Origin: Eutypella sp. D-1
Lineage: Eukaryota > Ascomycota > Sordariomycetes > Xylariales > Diatrypaceae
Length of the DNA: 64,000 nt
Direction: 5' to 3'
Assembly: GCA_023313575.1 (NCBI GenBank)
Contig: JAJTTP010000009.1
Coordinates: 930,001-994,000 of the forward strand
Shown in pieces: positions 32,986 to 44,022 of this stretch; within the stretch, counting starts at the first letter, position 1, and every line of letters starts with the position of its first letter. The notes under the pieces were generated by a model, which was given only the letters and a program-made list of their open reading frames with translations, did not search any database and was not told where the DNA came from. A program made the position numbers and the translations under genes.

Positions 32986-33647
32986 GGACCGCCTCCTGCA
33001 TGTTTGGCGGAATGCTAAACCGCGTCAGGGGCAGGGAGATGTGGCTCACACTGGGATGCTATGACTGGGCGTTGAGTGGTCTTGAGGTTGATGGTTCGGT
33101 AGGGTATGATATCCAGTTGAAAGGCGTTCGGAAAATCGGGTTAGGTGCTTTCCCCAGCGATGACTTAGTCCATGAATGATTCTCACTTTGTCCTGATGCA
33201 GGGCGTTTCGATCATTTGTAGTAATGTTGAAACAAGAATGTACAGTATTCACGATATACTATGAGTAGTATGTGTCTCGCGTTTCTCTGACTTAAGAATG
33301 TGAGCCCGACACTATATAAATATTACATGTCAATTTTGGCGACCTGGGCATTTTCCTGAAAGACCATAGCCTCGCAAGCAAACAGATGACGACGATCATA
33401 ACGCCGAGGAACCAGCAAATAGGGGCCGATTGGCCTACGTTGATAGGCTGTGGTTCGATACGCGTAGGTGGTGAACAGCAGGATCTGATACCACCTAGCG
33501 ATAAATGGTATAGGCGGTGGAGCCGCTGTTTAATTGATTGAGCCCACCACCTGCTGCGCAACGCTGACATGCTTTAGCACTCTCACGTACATATGCTCCA
33601 TCAAGATCACCACGGGAGCGCCTAATGCGCGAATTTCAGAATGCCTA
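32986..33647. other. Convergent intergenic region
   Basis: Between the ends of the ankyrin gene and the IMPACT-type gene. No gene seen. Confidence 0.5.
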
Positions 33648-35506
33648 TCACTCCTTGCGTCTTAAACCCAAAATATTGGACAGTTGCAGCCGGCCTTTCG
33701 CTCCCCATCCTGACGGGCCCTCTTCGACTTCGGGCCTTACTGTCGCATACCACGTCCAAGCACGTCGATCAAGCTCAACGGCGGGAAGGTGGCCTGCCCA
33801 GCTGTCGAATAGGAGACGAATGGCACCTAATAAACGAGCCAGGTTCTCCTGTTTCTCAATCTCCAAAGCCTTTGCCGTCTTCCTCTTTGGGCCCGACGTG
33901 GTTGCGGATGCCTTACCCTTTCGTGGCGACGATTGCTCTTTATCGGGACTCCTCTCTGCGAGAATTTTTGAATCACTGAGGTTTCCAGCATTTACATCTG
34001 CATCGTTTTCTATCCTCGTAGCGAAACTTTTGAGCAGATATGCCTTCGCGGCCTCAGGCCTGTGAATAGGCATGCCCACGACACCCGCCTCGTAGGATCT
34101 TGACATAGAGTCAGTAGCGATGGATTTATTTTTCATAGCCTCGAGATCCAAGCCCCAGAGAGCTTCCCCGCCAAGGCTGACTTGGGTCCCAGTCAGCCTG
34201 AGGCGTTCCGCTAACGCCTCTCCCAGGCAATTCTGCATGATCCTCCAGCGATCTGGACCAAGCATAATGCCACCGTACCATCGGGTCATGACTACCAGGG
34301 TATCAACAGCACCCAATTCGCGCATTTTCTTGAGTAGAAAGTCGCCGGCACCAGTCTCTCCATCATCGAAGGAATCTTCTTTTATCGTCGTGGCATTGAA
34401 TAGATTAGTCGGTACCTTGACTCGATACGCCCAAGCATTATGAGTGGCAGTCTGTAGAGAAGGTACAGAGGTAAACAGAGACTGAAGCAGAGATTGGCGT
34501 TGCGATGGTTGGCTGATCTGAGTTGCCCGAACAACAAAGGTAGACTGCTTTTGTGTTGTAGGCTGACTGGTTGACCAGGATGGTCGAGATCCGTCTCTTG
34601 CGCCTTGACTCCGACTTGATCCAGAAACACTACCCAGTGCTGATGTTGCACCAGGCGAGGAGGTATCCTCGGCCTCGCTTTTCGAAGATTGGCCCTCACC
34701 CGGAGGTTGATCATCCCTCCATGTATAGCCACCTCGCTTCAAGACGCTAACCTCCCTGCCCATCACCTTCACTTTAGGCTGACCGTGACCCCAGCCTTCC
34801 TGTTCAGCACTCAGACCCTTTTCCAAGCCGATGGAAACGGCTTTACTCCTGGAGTTGGCGCTGACCACAGCTTGCGCCAGGCTTAACCTACTAGAAGGGG
34901 GTTGCTCGGGCATAGTGTGACGCAGAAGTTCGACGGCAAAGGCCAGAACAAGCGGGGCGCGGTTCGTTATTAAGGTAGTGTTCATGATCGTCTGCTCGTC
35001 CGTTTCGACGGGCAGATCCCGCGATGCCTCATAGTCTTGGAGTGAAAGTTGTTCCGAAGCCCCGAGACCTCCTTCGGGGAGCGAGGTCTTGGAGCGCTTC
35101 GTATCGGCAGCATTGACTTGATCGTCACCTGGCCTCTTTGCTGCAGATGCGGGGTTTTGGCGTCCGCTCTCTGCCTGCTTCATCCGTGCTTTACATGCAT
35201 TATGCAATGTTCGTGCGGCCTTTCCATCTTTTATGGCTGTTTCGACCGTAGATAGAGGTGCTTCAGCTATCTGTTGGATGCTGAATATCTTAACAATCTT
35301 GGCTTGACAGATAACTATATGTGATCATAGATAACATCATAGATAACGAGACCGCAACGAGAATAGTCAAACCCCTTTGCCTGCCAAACTTACCTCTTGA
35401 GATTGTTCGCTTGTAGAGCTTTAACCCTCAACATGGCATCTTTAATGGGAACCCTTCCTATCGTTAGGAGGCGAAGGAGCTCCTGGAGGTCCTGTTGGGA
35501 TGCCAT
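33648..35506 (-). CDS. IMPACT/UPF0029 family protein
   Basis: Exons 35394-35506 and 33648-35280 give 581 residues. The N terminus (MASQQDLQELLRLLTIGRVP ... SIQQIAEAPLSTVETAIKDG ... LHNACKARMKQA) is a helical block. After a Ser/Pro/Glu-rich linker, an IMPACT N-terminal (UPF0029) domain spans about residues 285-400: FVVRATQISQPSQRQSLLQS, THNAWAYRVK, DDGETGAGDFLLKKMRELGA and VVMTRWYGGIMLGPDRWRIM. The DGE-x-x-AG...L and VV-TRWYGG-LG--R motifs are the family signature. The C-terminal part has a basic, Ser-rich linker and a final helical region. Yeast Yih1 and mammalian IMPACT bind GCN1 and dampen Gcn2 signalling, but they carry an RWD domain, which I do not see here. The GCN1 link is therefore not supported. 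The intron is a short GT-AG intron (donor GTAAGT). Confidence 0.85.
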
Positions 35507-36809
35507 CAGGAATTGTGATGTAACTCTTCGCTTATTATTAACCTTGTCCGTTCAGCTGACATCGATGGGCGATTGCGAGGGTGAGGATGAGGCCCAAATG
35601 CGACCATTTTGGTGATGAATTTTGGAGGTTTGGTACATGAGATTCGGGGGTACTCGGCATCTGCTACTTTCAATGTTGTCAATAACGGTATAACGCGTTA
35701 AGCTTCAATCGCGTATAATAGGTACAGATGTAGGTAGTAAGTACCTAAGTAATTTATGTACCCTTTGCAGACAAGTACTTAGGTGTGGATACATTCCTAA
35801 AATACCAAGAACACCACTAGTGGAAACTCGGGGCGGGTCCATAATATAAAATACCTGGTATATGCATATGCTGCTAAGAGATATATCTTTACATGTCTTC
35901 CGGATCTACCGATCGACATTTTGCCCTGCGTCACCGACTCCATAACAAACGCCAGCAGACTGGTGACTGGGTGCTGGGTGGGGTGTTAAGGGTGTCTATC
36001 ATTATCCATAAGCACCTAGTCTGCCTGGGGAGTTAGTTCAGCTCACCTCAGATAAATGACATCACATCGAGGCAGCGTGCTCGCTTACGATGCCTCCCAT
36101 CTACTTAGTACTGAAATACTCCTGAGGGCTGGCCGACGATCTTCGTTTGTGTGATGCTCATACCAGTGTGCTCAGGCTTAGGCGACCTTGCGACCGAAAA
36201 CTACCCAGCATTGCGCTGACTATCGGTCCCTGCAAAGGCTTAGTGAGTATTGTTTACAGTAATCTTCTGCTCTTCTTTGTGAAAAGCCCTATTGGACACC
36301 AGCTTCAGTCCATACTCTCCTTCTCAATTTACTCTCATGGATAGGAGGGAAGGACGTGAGAAGCCACAGTGGTATTAGCTTTATATAGATACGGCATAAC
36401 ATAAGTCTTCCGCCCGACTACGTCGAATCAAGTGTCGCCATCGTACCCTCCGAGGCCCTCGCCTGAAATGTAGCAGCAAAATATGGCAGTTGGAATGAAC
36501 TACGTGAGCTAAGATCAATCCGTATTCGATCCTTAGGTAGCTCTCTGAGTTCGAATAATGTCGCGATACAGCAAATAAGATGCAAGTCAGTGACGATTGT
36601 ACTATTTTTGTTATGTGTCCCTAACTCTACCTGTATCATGATGCCGTCGAACGAGCCGTATAGTTCCTATCTCTCAACCTTCAAATGGGTTACTTCCCAT
36701 CCACACAGCCGGTTCCGATTATTTCATCCAAGGCCAGGAGTCCATAACTTGTTTTTAATCCTTCTGTATGTATGGCCTCGTCCTGATCTTTTCCATTCTC
36801 CGTGTCACA
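35507..36809. other. Divergent promoter region with TACCTA/TAGGTA words
   Basis: About 1.3 kb, no supported gene. The word family is dense at 35715-35760 (AGGTACAGATGTAGGTAGTA...GTACCTAAGTAA). A small open frame at 36418-36639 (-) has no recognisable features. Confidence 0.45.
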
Positions 36810-37636
36810 ATGTTCCTCCTGTTCATTACTTTCTTGCTCGCCCCGACGGGATCACTTGCCCAGTCGGTCCAGGATGATTGGACATTTCCGGAATCGCCTG
36901 ACTACTCTTCGACGCTGATATCCGGTCATAACTACACGATTTCGTGGACACCGGCCCTGAGAAACAACTTCGACACGTACTGCTCGAGTTGCAACGTATC
37001 AAATGTCGATCTCCTGGCAACAGGTGCGGCTTCGGATCAAGTGCATCACGTGGGAGGTAGGAAACTCAATTGAGCGGGCTCGTTGATGTCACGTGAGGGT
37101 TAACATGCTTAATAGAGGGCGTCGACGTTTCTTCGACTCTGGAATATTCTTGGACGGTGGATATCCCGTCTTCCGACCTCGATCTCACTTCGGAATGGGT
37201 GTTCCGCTTCGTCCCTGCTGGCTCAGCAGCGTCTTTCCAGCAAGTTTCGTCGTCCATCGTCTTCATACGCGAAATAGTCCAAAGTACCGCATCGACTCAG
37301 GGTTCGAACACTGCAACTGGAGGCGCAAGCCCTAGCGTGGTCCCTACTATGGCCACGAGTAGAATCGGCGAGACGGCGTCTCCGTCGATAGAGCTCGTTC
37401 CAGCAGCTACTACTTCTTCAGTCGAGAGCCGGAGTAAGGCGTGGATCGCCGGTCCGGTGGTAGGCTCCGTGGTGGGTACAGGATTAATCTCTGTGGCTGT
37501 GGTTTTATTCTGGCATAGAAGGATAATACGCCGGCGGGACAAGAAACCCGAAATAGCGCAACTGCATTCCGATTGCCTACCGCATGAGCTGGGAAACACC
37601 GAAAGACAAAAGCCAGCCGAGACGGTTCATCCTTAA
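36810..37636 (+). CDS. Secreted single-pass membrane protein, Ser/Thr-rich
   Basis: Two exons, 36810-37056 and 37116-37636, give 255 residues. From the chosen start the N terminus (MFLLFITFLLAPTGSLAQS) is a classical signal peptide. An in-frame ATG at 36768 would add 14 hydrophobic residues. The lumenal part (about 20-190) contains several NxS/T sites (SGHNYTISW, SNVSNVD) and a cysteine pair (YCSSC), then a Ser/Thr-rich stalk. A transmembrane segment lies near 190-215 (AWIAGPVVGSVVGTGLISVA), followed by a basic stop-transfer HRRIIRRRDKK and a short cytoplasmic tail. The architecture resembles fungal cell-surface sensors or glycoproteins with a Mid2/WSC-like stalk and tail, but no WSC cysteine pattern is present. 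I do not recognise the family by name. Intron GTAGGA...AATAG is GT-AG. Confidence 0.78.
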
Positions 37637-38279
37637 AAGCTACCCGGCATCAACAGGTTGGTCATCTGGGTATAATAAATATCAAAGAATCAGAAATAAT
37701 TGATATCAATCCACCTCTAATCATTGCTCCGGAAGTGCTTATGTTAATAACCACCAAAAGTCGTCCGCAAGGTGTGGTGATAAGGGATCCAGGAGGTGGC
37801 GTTATCCAAGACCAGCCACATAAGCCCCACCCACGGACTTGTCACAACCCCACATGATAGTTAGAAAATACTATGTAACTACAAAGTACCTAGAGCACTG
37901 CAATTGCATCACTTCCGGGAGTACCTGGACATCTACCAATTTACCTGCAGTAGAATGGCACATGGGCAACCGCATTGACTGGCTGTCAATTCTGCTCTCT
38001 CTCCCTTGCTGTATCGAAATAACGTGGTAGCATGGATAGTTAGGCACGTTGCATAAGCTTTCCCGTACGGTTCTTTGCATGTCTACGGTCTACCCACTCG
38101 CTCACCCACACCTGACACATGCAGCGCTCGGGAAGACGCATCAAAATTATCAGCTTTTGGGACGAATCTTCAATCAATCGTCACCTGCGGGTGCAAACAG
38201 CCCCAAGATAAAAATAAACATTTGATCTACTCTGTACAGTTTGCTACACGTGTGGACGCGGATGTGCAAACCAGACACG
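37637..38279. other. Intergenic region upstream of the OMS1-like gene
   Basis: No gene seen. An overlapping long frame starting near 38075 continues into the OMS1-like gene in another phase and is judged a product of high GC content. Confidence 0.5.
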
Positions 38280-39773
38280 ATGATGCGACAACCTATACGT
38301 ATGCATCTCGTCCTTATGAGGACAAGAGGGGTGGCACGAGGGGTCGCGTCGCGGCAGTGCAGGCGGTGGTACGCATCACCTCCCGGAAGCGGGGCCAAGC
38401 CGCGGCAGCGGAACACATCGGCGTCCTCCTCGAAACCATTGCCCTACCAGCCACGGCCGCAAGCTCGCGAGGACACGTCCTCGTCGCCCAAGAAAGAACC
38501 GGTGAGCGAGATGGTACGGAAGCGGTGGTTAGGGCTCTTCGGCATGGGCGCCGGGACGGTGTGCCTCGGCTTCTTCTTCGCGTCGCAGGTGGTGCACTGG
38601 AACAAGGAGGAGGTGCACTACTACCCCCTGGGGCTCGAGCCGGCGGCGCCCACAGGCCGCCCCTCCATCCAGGAACCCCTCGAGTTCGACATGAACCTCG
38701 ACAAGACGGAGTGGCGGATCGGCGTGACCAAGCTCCGGCGCCGTATGGCCGCCGCCGCGCGTGGTCACGTCCTCGAAGTCGCCGTCGGCACCGGCCGGAA
38801 CCTCGAGTTCTACGACTGGGACGGCATCGTCAACGCGGATGCTGAGGGGAAGGAGAAGGAGCCGCCGGCACCGCAGGAACAGAAAGAGATTGAGGAAGCG
38901 AAGAGGAAGCGTCTGATAGAGAGGCTTAAGAAAGTTAACTTCGATCGTTCGAGACTGGACGAGGTTCCCGATACCGATGACGACGACAACGCCGGAATTC
39001 GCAGCTACACGGGCCTTGACATCTCGCCTATCATGCTGGACGTGATGCTGCGGAGGATGCGGCAGGTCGTGCCGCACCTCGCTGACCCCGACGCCGAGAT
39101 TCTGCCCAAGCGACCCGTGTTTAACCAGCTCGCGTCTAAGAATCAGAGCGGAGACGGGGACTGCGTGTCACTCCTGGACGACCGGATCCGGGTTCTCAAA
39201 TGGGACGTGCAATCGGACCTTCCGCCTCCCGCAGCCGCGACGGCGCAGCGCAACGGCGGAAGCGGCGGCGGGGTGGAGACGAAGTACGACACGATCGTGC
39301 AGACGTTCGGGCTGTGCAGCGTGCGGGACCCGGTGGGGCTGGTGGTGAATCTGGCGCAGGCGGTACGGCCAGGCACAGGGCGGATTATGCTCCTGGAGCA
39401 CGGGCGCAACAACTGGTGGGGGCTGGTGGACGGGCTGCTAGATCGCAGCGCGCGTGGACACTTCGAGCGTTTCGGGTGCTGGTGGAACCGCGATATTGAG
39501 CTCATCGTCCGCGAGGCCGCCCGCAGCGTCCCCGGCCTCCAGATTGTCCGCCTCAACCGCCGCTTCTTCACCCTCGGCACCCACATCGAAGTCGAGCTCC
39601 GCCTTGACCCCAAGGCCCAGGCCGAGGCCGCCGCCGCCGCGGCTAGCGCGCACAAGGCCAGAGAAGAGCAGTACCCGAAGCAGTCGGGCGGCTGGTTCGG
39701 GTCGATGTTCGGGTCCGGCTCTGCGGCGAGCGCGGAGAAGAAACCCTCTGAGTCAAAGGAGCAGGGGTCTTGA
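38280..39773 (+). CDS. OMS1: OMS1-like mitochondrial methyltransferase
   Basis: Intronless, 497 residues from the ATG-ATG pair at 38280, chosen because it has A at -3. An in-frame ATG at 38262 is the alternative. The N terminus is Arg/Ser-rich without acidic residues, as in a mitochondrial presequence, with CRRWYASPP a likely cleavage context. A transmembrane segment lies near residues 83-105 (WLGLFGMGAGTVCLGFFFAS). The SAM-dependent methyltransferase fold starts near 160 with motif I HVLEVAVGTGRNLEFYDWD. Further matches are YTGLDISPIMLDVMLRRM, YDTIVQTFGLCSVRDPVGLV and GRIMLLEHGRNNWWGLVDGL. This order matches yeast Oms1, an inner-membrane methyltransferase-like protein that suppresses oxa1 defects and is linked to cytochrome oxidase assembly. 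A Lys/Glu-rich insert splits the fold after motif I. The C terminus is Ala/Ser-rich. GC content is high throughout. Confidence 0.85.
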   Translation: MMRQPIRMHLVLMRTRGVARGVASRQCRRWYASPPGSGAKPRQRNTSASSSKPLPYQPRPQAREDTSSSPKKEPVSEMVRKRWLGLFGMGAGTVCLGFFFASQVVHWNKEEVHYYPLGLEPAAPTGRPSIQEPLEFDMNLDKTEWRIGVTKLRRRMAAAARGHVLEVAVGTGRNLEFYDWDGIVNADAEGKEKEPPAPQEQKEIEEAKRKRLIERLKKVNFDRSRLDEVPDTDDDDNAGIRSYTGLDISPIMLDVMLRRMRQVVPHLADPDAEILPKRPVFNQLASKNQSGDGDCVSLLDDRIRVLKWDVQSDLPPPAAATAQRNGGSGGGVETKYDTIVQTFGLCSVRDPVGLVVNLAQAVRPGTGRIMLLEHGRNNWWGLVDGLLDRSARGHFERFGCWWNRDIELIVREAARSVPGLQIVRLNRRFFTLGTHIEVELRLDPKAQAEAAAAAASAHKAREEQYPKQSGGWFGSMFGSGSAASAEKKPSESKEQGS

Positions 39774-40655
39774 ATTTTGAAGCGTGTAGGGAAGGGAGCA
39801 AGTCACGTCACTCAATCAATCCATCTTTCAGCAGTACGGCAAAGATGTCTAATAGGTGTATATATACATATGTATATGAATTGTAGGAGTATCTTGTAGT
39901 TACAGATTTAAGCCCCACCGCGAAAATTTACGAAAGGGCGTCACTTCAGACCCATCGACCTCTTTCTTCTACGTGCATCAACATACGTGTGTGCAGATAG
40001 CCTGAAGGCAAGTGTTTTGAGTGTTTTGAATGGGGATTTTCCTTCCATTTTGTCCGTATTCTGTCTTTTTCTATCATGAAATCAACCTGATACGCTTTTT
40101 TAGGGCCGCCCGTAATCGCGAGGGTATGTACAGGAAAAGTTCCTTCAATTGCAGCCAACACGGTTCGTTCGGTATGGTCTACCTTCATACCTACTCCACA
40201 GATTGCAATCCGCCCATCAAGTCAAACCGCGGCGTTGACTTGCCCCCCTCTACTGAGGTATGACAGGCCAATTCCCCCAGCATGGGACCGTTTTTATTGG
40301 TTCTGGCTTTGCGACCGGGCCTCCTCGTCGCATAAACTGGATATCTTTGCCCATCGTAGCTCTAGAAAGCTTCAGGGCATGTGCCACACAGGCAGAGGAC
40401 GCGATGCGATGCGATGCGACGAGCTGAAGGGGTATTGCAGCAATGAATGATGCGCTGCTAAATGATGCCCCGTCAAAGAACTCTGTCAAGGTAAAGCAAC
40501 GCTAATAAACTCCGTCAAAACAAGGTATATCCCCACGTTCCAGCGTCCTTTTCTCCTAAACACCTCAAGCATTCAACTTTTCAATCGTACAGAGACGTTC
40601 AAATATCAAGGATATTGTGCGCATTTATAAAACGCGCTGTGGTGATTAGAACAAG
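39774..40655. other. Convergent intergenic region
   Basis: Between the 3' ends of the OMS1-like and GDS1-like genes. A GATGC tandem lies at 40400-40418 (GCGATGCGATGCGATGCGAC). No gene seen. Confidence 0.5.
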
Positions 40656-42028
40656 TTAGAAGCCATTTAATAAACCGTCAAGCTCGTCTAGCTCGATGGT
40701 CTCTGGGCTCCTGTCCCATTCAAGTAGCGCATCTAGCTTAGACCAGCTTTCGGCCTCAACTTCTTTCTTGGGTGTAGTCATAATGAAGCTCGGACGTATA
40801 GCAGGGCTCCTAAAAGCCATATAAGGAAAGAAAGCCGGGACAAGGCCGCGGTTATGTTCACCGAAGAGCTGTTCGTTCTGAAGCATATCGTCTAAGACGA
40901 CCTGGTCGGCAGGTACAGCGGATAGGAGACCCCCACTAAGCTTTCGCTTCTGAAGCCCATCCGCGGTCTGGGTAAATTCTTTCTCGTCCTTTTCTAGTGG
41001 GGGCTCACCACCCTTCTGAGTACGGGCCAAGCTGTGGAGCGATGAGTGGCGACCGGACACGGAGCCCATGGGGGTGCCAGGCACAGGAATGTCGTCGTCC
41101 GCATCGTCAAACTCTGGGGATGAGAGGTCGATCTCGGGCGAAAGGCTGAGCTCTCTCCTGCGATCATTCTCTGTTTCCTCAGAGGTTGAGCCTGCGCTGG
41201 ACAATGGCGGCGTGTCAAGGTCGAGAGGGTGAATTTGGCTGGTAGAAGGGTCAGGAAGAGGCTGGTGGGGGCAAGTAGTAAGGTAATAATAGGTGCGCCT
41301 GGGATGAACTATCTCGAGTTCTTTTGCCAGAGGACAGGGGGTGATAGTAGAAAAGCATGAACGCTTCATGTAGCTGGCAAGTCGGGATGAGATGATCGCG
41401 CAGGGATTTGCGGATCTGAGACGTGGGTTGTTAGCGCATGCGCATGCAAAAAGCTCGGACGGACAAGGCGCGCGTGGGGACAGAGGGGATGGGGATGAAT
41501 GGAGGGGACGGAGGGGAGCGCAGAGATGGAGAAGAACATGGGGAAAGAGAAACAGATGATGGAAAATAAAGAAAAGAGGAAAAGAAAAATAAGAAAAGAA
41601 AAGAAAGAAAGAGAAAACACATACTGCTGGACTACTTTCAACTGGCCCATTAGGACTGTAGATAAATCCTTGATGAGGTGAGGACGATTGCTGGTTTCTT
41701 GCAGTCGTGCAATAACAGCTTGAACAATTTCGTCGTTAATAGCCTCCAGGTCTATCGTCTTAACCTCGGCGGACGTGCTATCATCCTTCTCGATTGATTT
41801 CTGAACGGCCAGCGAGGGCGGTGGCATGCGATCAACCTTGGTAGTAGAAATATGTATGCGCTTTACCCTCTTGCTGGGGCGTTCATTGGAGCTTTCTGAA
41901 GTTGTTTTAGGACTCGGCATGCTTGAAGTGTTGCTTATTGAATGTCGATTTGTCCGTGGATGGCTGGAGGGGACATGAATGCCAAGAGAAGGCAATGATA
42001 AAGATTTGCGACGAGTATTATACGGCAT
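40656..42028 (-). CDS. GDS1-like winged-helix domain protein
   Basis: Two exons, 41625-42028 and 40656-41415, give 387 residues. The N terminus (MPYNTRRKSLSLPSLGIHVP) is basic and Ser-rich, with a possible nuclear localisation signal ERPSKRVKRIH near residue 50. A winged-helix region spans about 90-190: INDEIVQAVIARLQETS, HLIKDLSTVLMGQLKVVQQ, then across the splice SANPCAIISSRLASYMKR and CPLAKELEIVHPRRTYYYLT. That pattern is what I associate with fungal GDS1-type winged-helix proteins. Yeast Gds1 affects mitochondrial and glycerol-growth functions. The rest is acidic and disordered (LSLSPEIDLSSPEFDDADDD) and may be an activation region. The C terminus WDRSPETIELDELDGLLNGF is an amphipathic acidic end. 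The 209-nt intron (donor GTATGT, acceptor CAG) contains a long pyrimidine tract. Function is inferred from the fold. Confidence 0.72.
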
Positions 42029-42590
42029 GGTGAAGGAAAGATGTTTTCGAAGTGAGAGGATGAAGGGAGGGGATCAAGGTGTATTTGTTATGAGTGGTGG
42101 TGGTGTTAGTTAATGGTATAAGGCAGGCCAAAGCTCCGGGACTTTTTGACTCGGCGGCGGCGGCGGCGGCATTCGTTGTTGATAGACTATTTTAGAATGA
42201 CGCTACGCAGATCCAGTTTATTGCTGAAAGAAATAAATAGAGGGATACCGAGAGCAAATCGGTCTCATCGACGAGGTGAAACTAGGGATTTGGTGAATAT
42301 CAAAGGGTATGTATGAGGGGAGAAGAAAGAAGTATGAGGGTGGGCGGGAAACTTAGAAATTCGAAAGCTGTTGCGTTGCGCAGGTGATGGTCGAGAAAGT
42401 TGACGGGGGCCGTTTAGTTGTTTAGTTGATGGGGCCGTGGTATAATAGATACTACCTACATGTACCTAAGTACATACCTAGACTACTGACTACTACCTAG
42501 ATTCCTACTAGACGTGCATACTACGAAGTACTACCTGAATTTGCCTTATTGCCTATGTACGGTTTACCTAGGTAATATCCAGGCGGGCGC

Positions 42591-42617
<27 letters not shown>
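42591..42617. repeat. A27 homopolymer tract
   Basis: Twenty-seven consecutive A on the + strand followed by GAGGAAAAAAGAG. It could be the poly(A) end of an old retroposed element. No target-site duplication or upstream retroelement was recognised. Confidence 0.85.
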
Positions 42618-42622
<5 letters not shown>

Positions 42623-44002
42623 AAAAAGAGAAAAAAACGGTACATGCGGAACGGATGATGATGTTTTAGTGGACCCTATTACATCTACCATTCATGGATG
42701 TTACTTAGTCTGTACTAGACCTACTAATTAGACCAGGTATTATGCACCTAGGGTCGTTTTGGTAGCGTGAAAAACTAGTATGTAACTATGTCTACTCCGC
42801 AGTACACAGGTACACACTTACCTTGGAACCACCTGGGCATCTCTCAGGTTTAATCTCGAAGTCATCCCAAAGTTTCGTGATTGTAATTTGTTAGTTATAT
42901 CCAGTTGACTTTTGATATATCTACATCTATAGATACAGCACCTAGGTTACAAGTATTGGGAGTGATGGGCACTTTGGAAGCGGGATAAAAGAGAAAGGCT
43001 CGATCCTGTTGGTAATACGCCAGCATGTCGAGAGTGAAATGGATAGAGAGGGCCGGAAGTACATCACTCACAACGAAGAAAAGGAAAAAGAAAAAGAAAA
43101 AAGAAAAAGGTAAGAAAGCCGAAACAGTCCCTGAGGCACTAGAACCTGTCAGCAGAGCTAGGAGGTTTAGAATTGGTTGTACGAGTCGACAAACGATGCT
43201 AGCAAGCCGGGTACATCGTTATTAAGTATAACTATTTTAGTTAACCTACCCAACAATAGACATTCAAATCAAATATACCGCGGTTACCGACGAACTCAAA
43301 CAACTTTCGGCGAATGTTGACAAGGGGACGGGAGCTGCAAAACAGATGAGATGGGTCATATCATATTACCTACAAACATTAACATGTATATAGATACCTA
43401 AGCAACTAAGGTCTCCGTGTAACCAAAGTAATACAAAACGCTTGGAGGAAGACAGGAGGCGGTTGGGGAGAACTGGGAGATCGCCCTAAACACACCAGAA
43501 AAAAAAAGAAAAAGTAGACGGCATCAGGCTGCATCTGCAAGGCAGAGAGAGATCAATGGGGTTGGAAGATCCCTACCTACAATTTCTTACCAGCTCTACT
43601 ATGTAGGCGATGTGACAGGGGGGCGGACCATAAAAAAATTATCGTTCGACTGTTCAATTTGTCCCGTTCATATATCCTTTGTGAATGCTCACGTGTGTGT
43701 ACCTCCTCAGTCAATTCCCGCCTGTAAGGTACAAGCCGACACCCCTCTACCTTTTTTTTCTTACAGGGATCACCTTGAACCGTACTTAAGCATGTACACC
43801 CCCCTAATGCAAGGACGAGTTGGGGTAATCCCTGCTAACGCCTGCTTGGGTGTTAGATCCCACTCGAGGTGATTGGCTAAAAGTTCAAGAATTGTAAAAC
43901 AAGGTGGTTGGATTGGCCAGATCAGAGACCCAGTAGACCCGCTTCCCGTCAACACCTTGAACCGAAAGAGAAGAGACCGGCCGGGGTTTTCCATTTCGTA
44001 GC

Positions 44003-44022
44003 TTTTTTTTTTTTTTTTTTTT
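44003..44022. repeat. T20 homopolymer tract
   Basis: Twenty consecutive T on the + strand, with more T-rich sequence at 44041-44050. No associated gene. Confidence 0.8.

Noticed and set aside
38075..38845. 256-codon + strand frame overlapping the OMS1-like gene
   Set aside because: Arg/Gly/Ala-rich composition typical of an off-frame reading of GC-rich coding DNA; the OMS1 frame carries the methyltransferase motifs.
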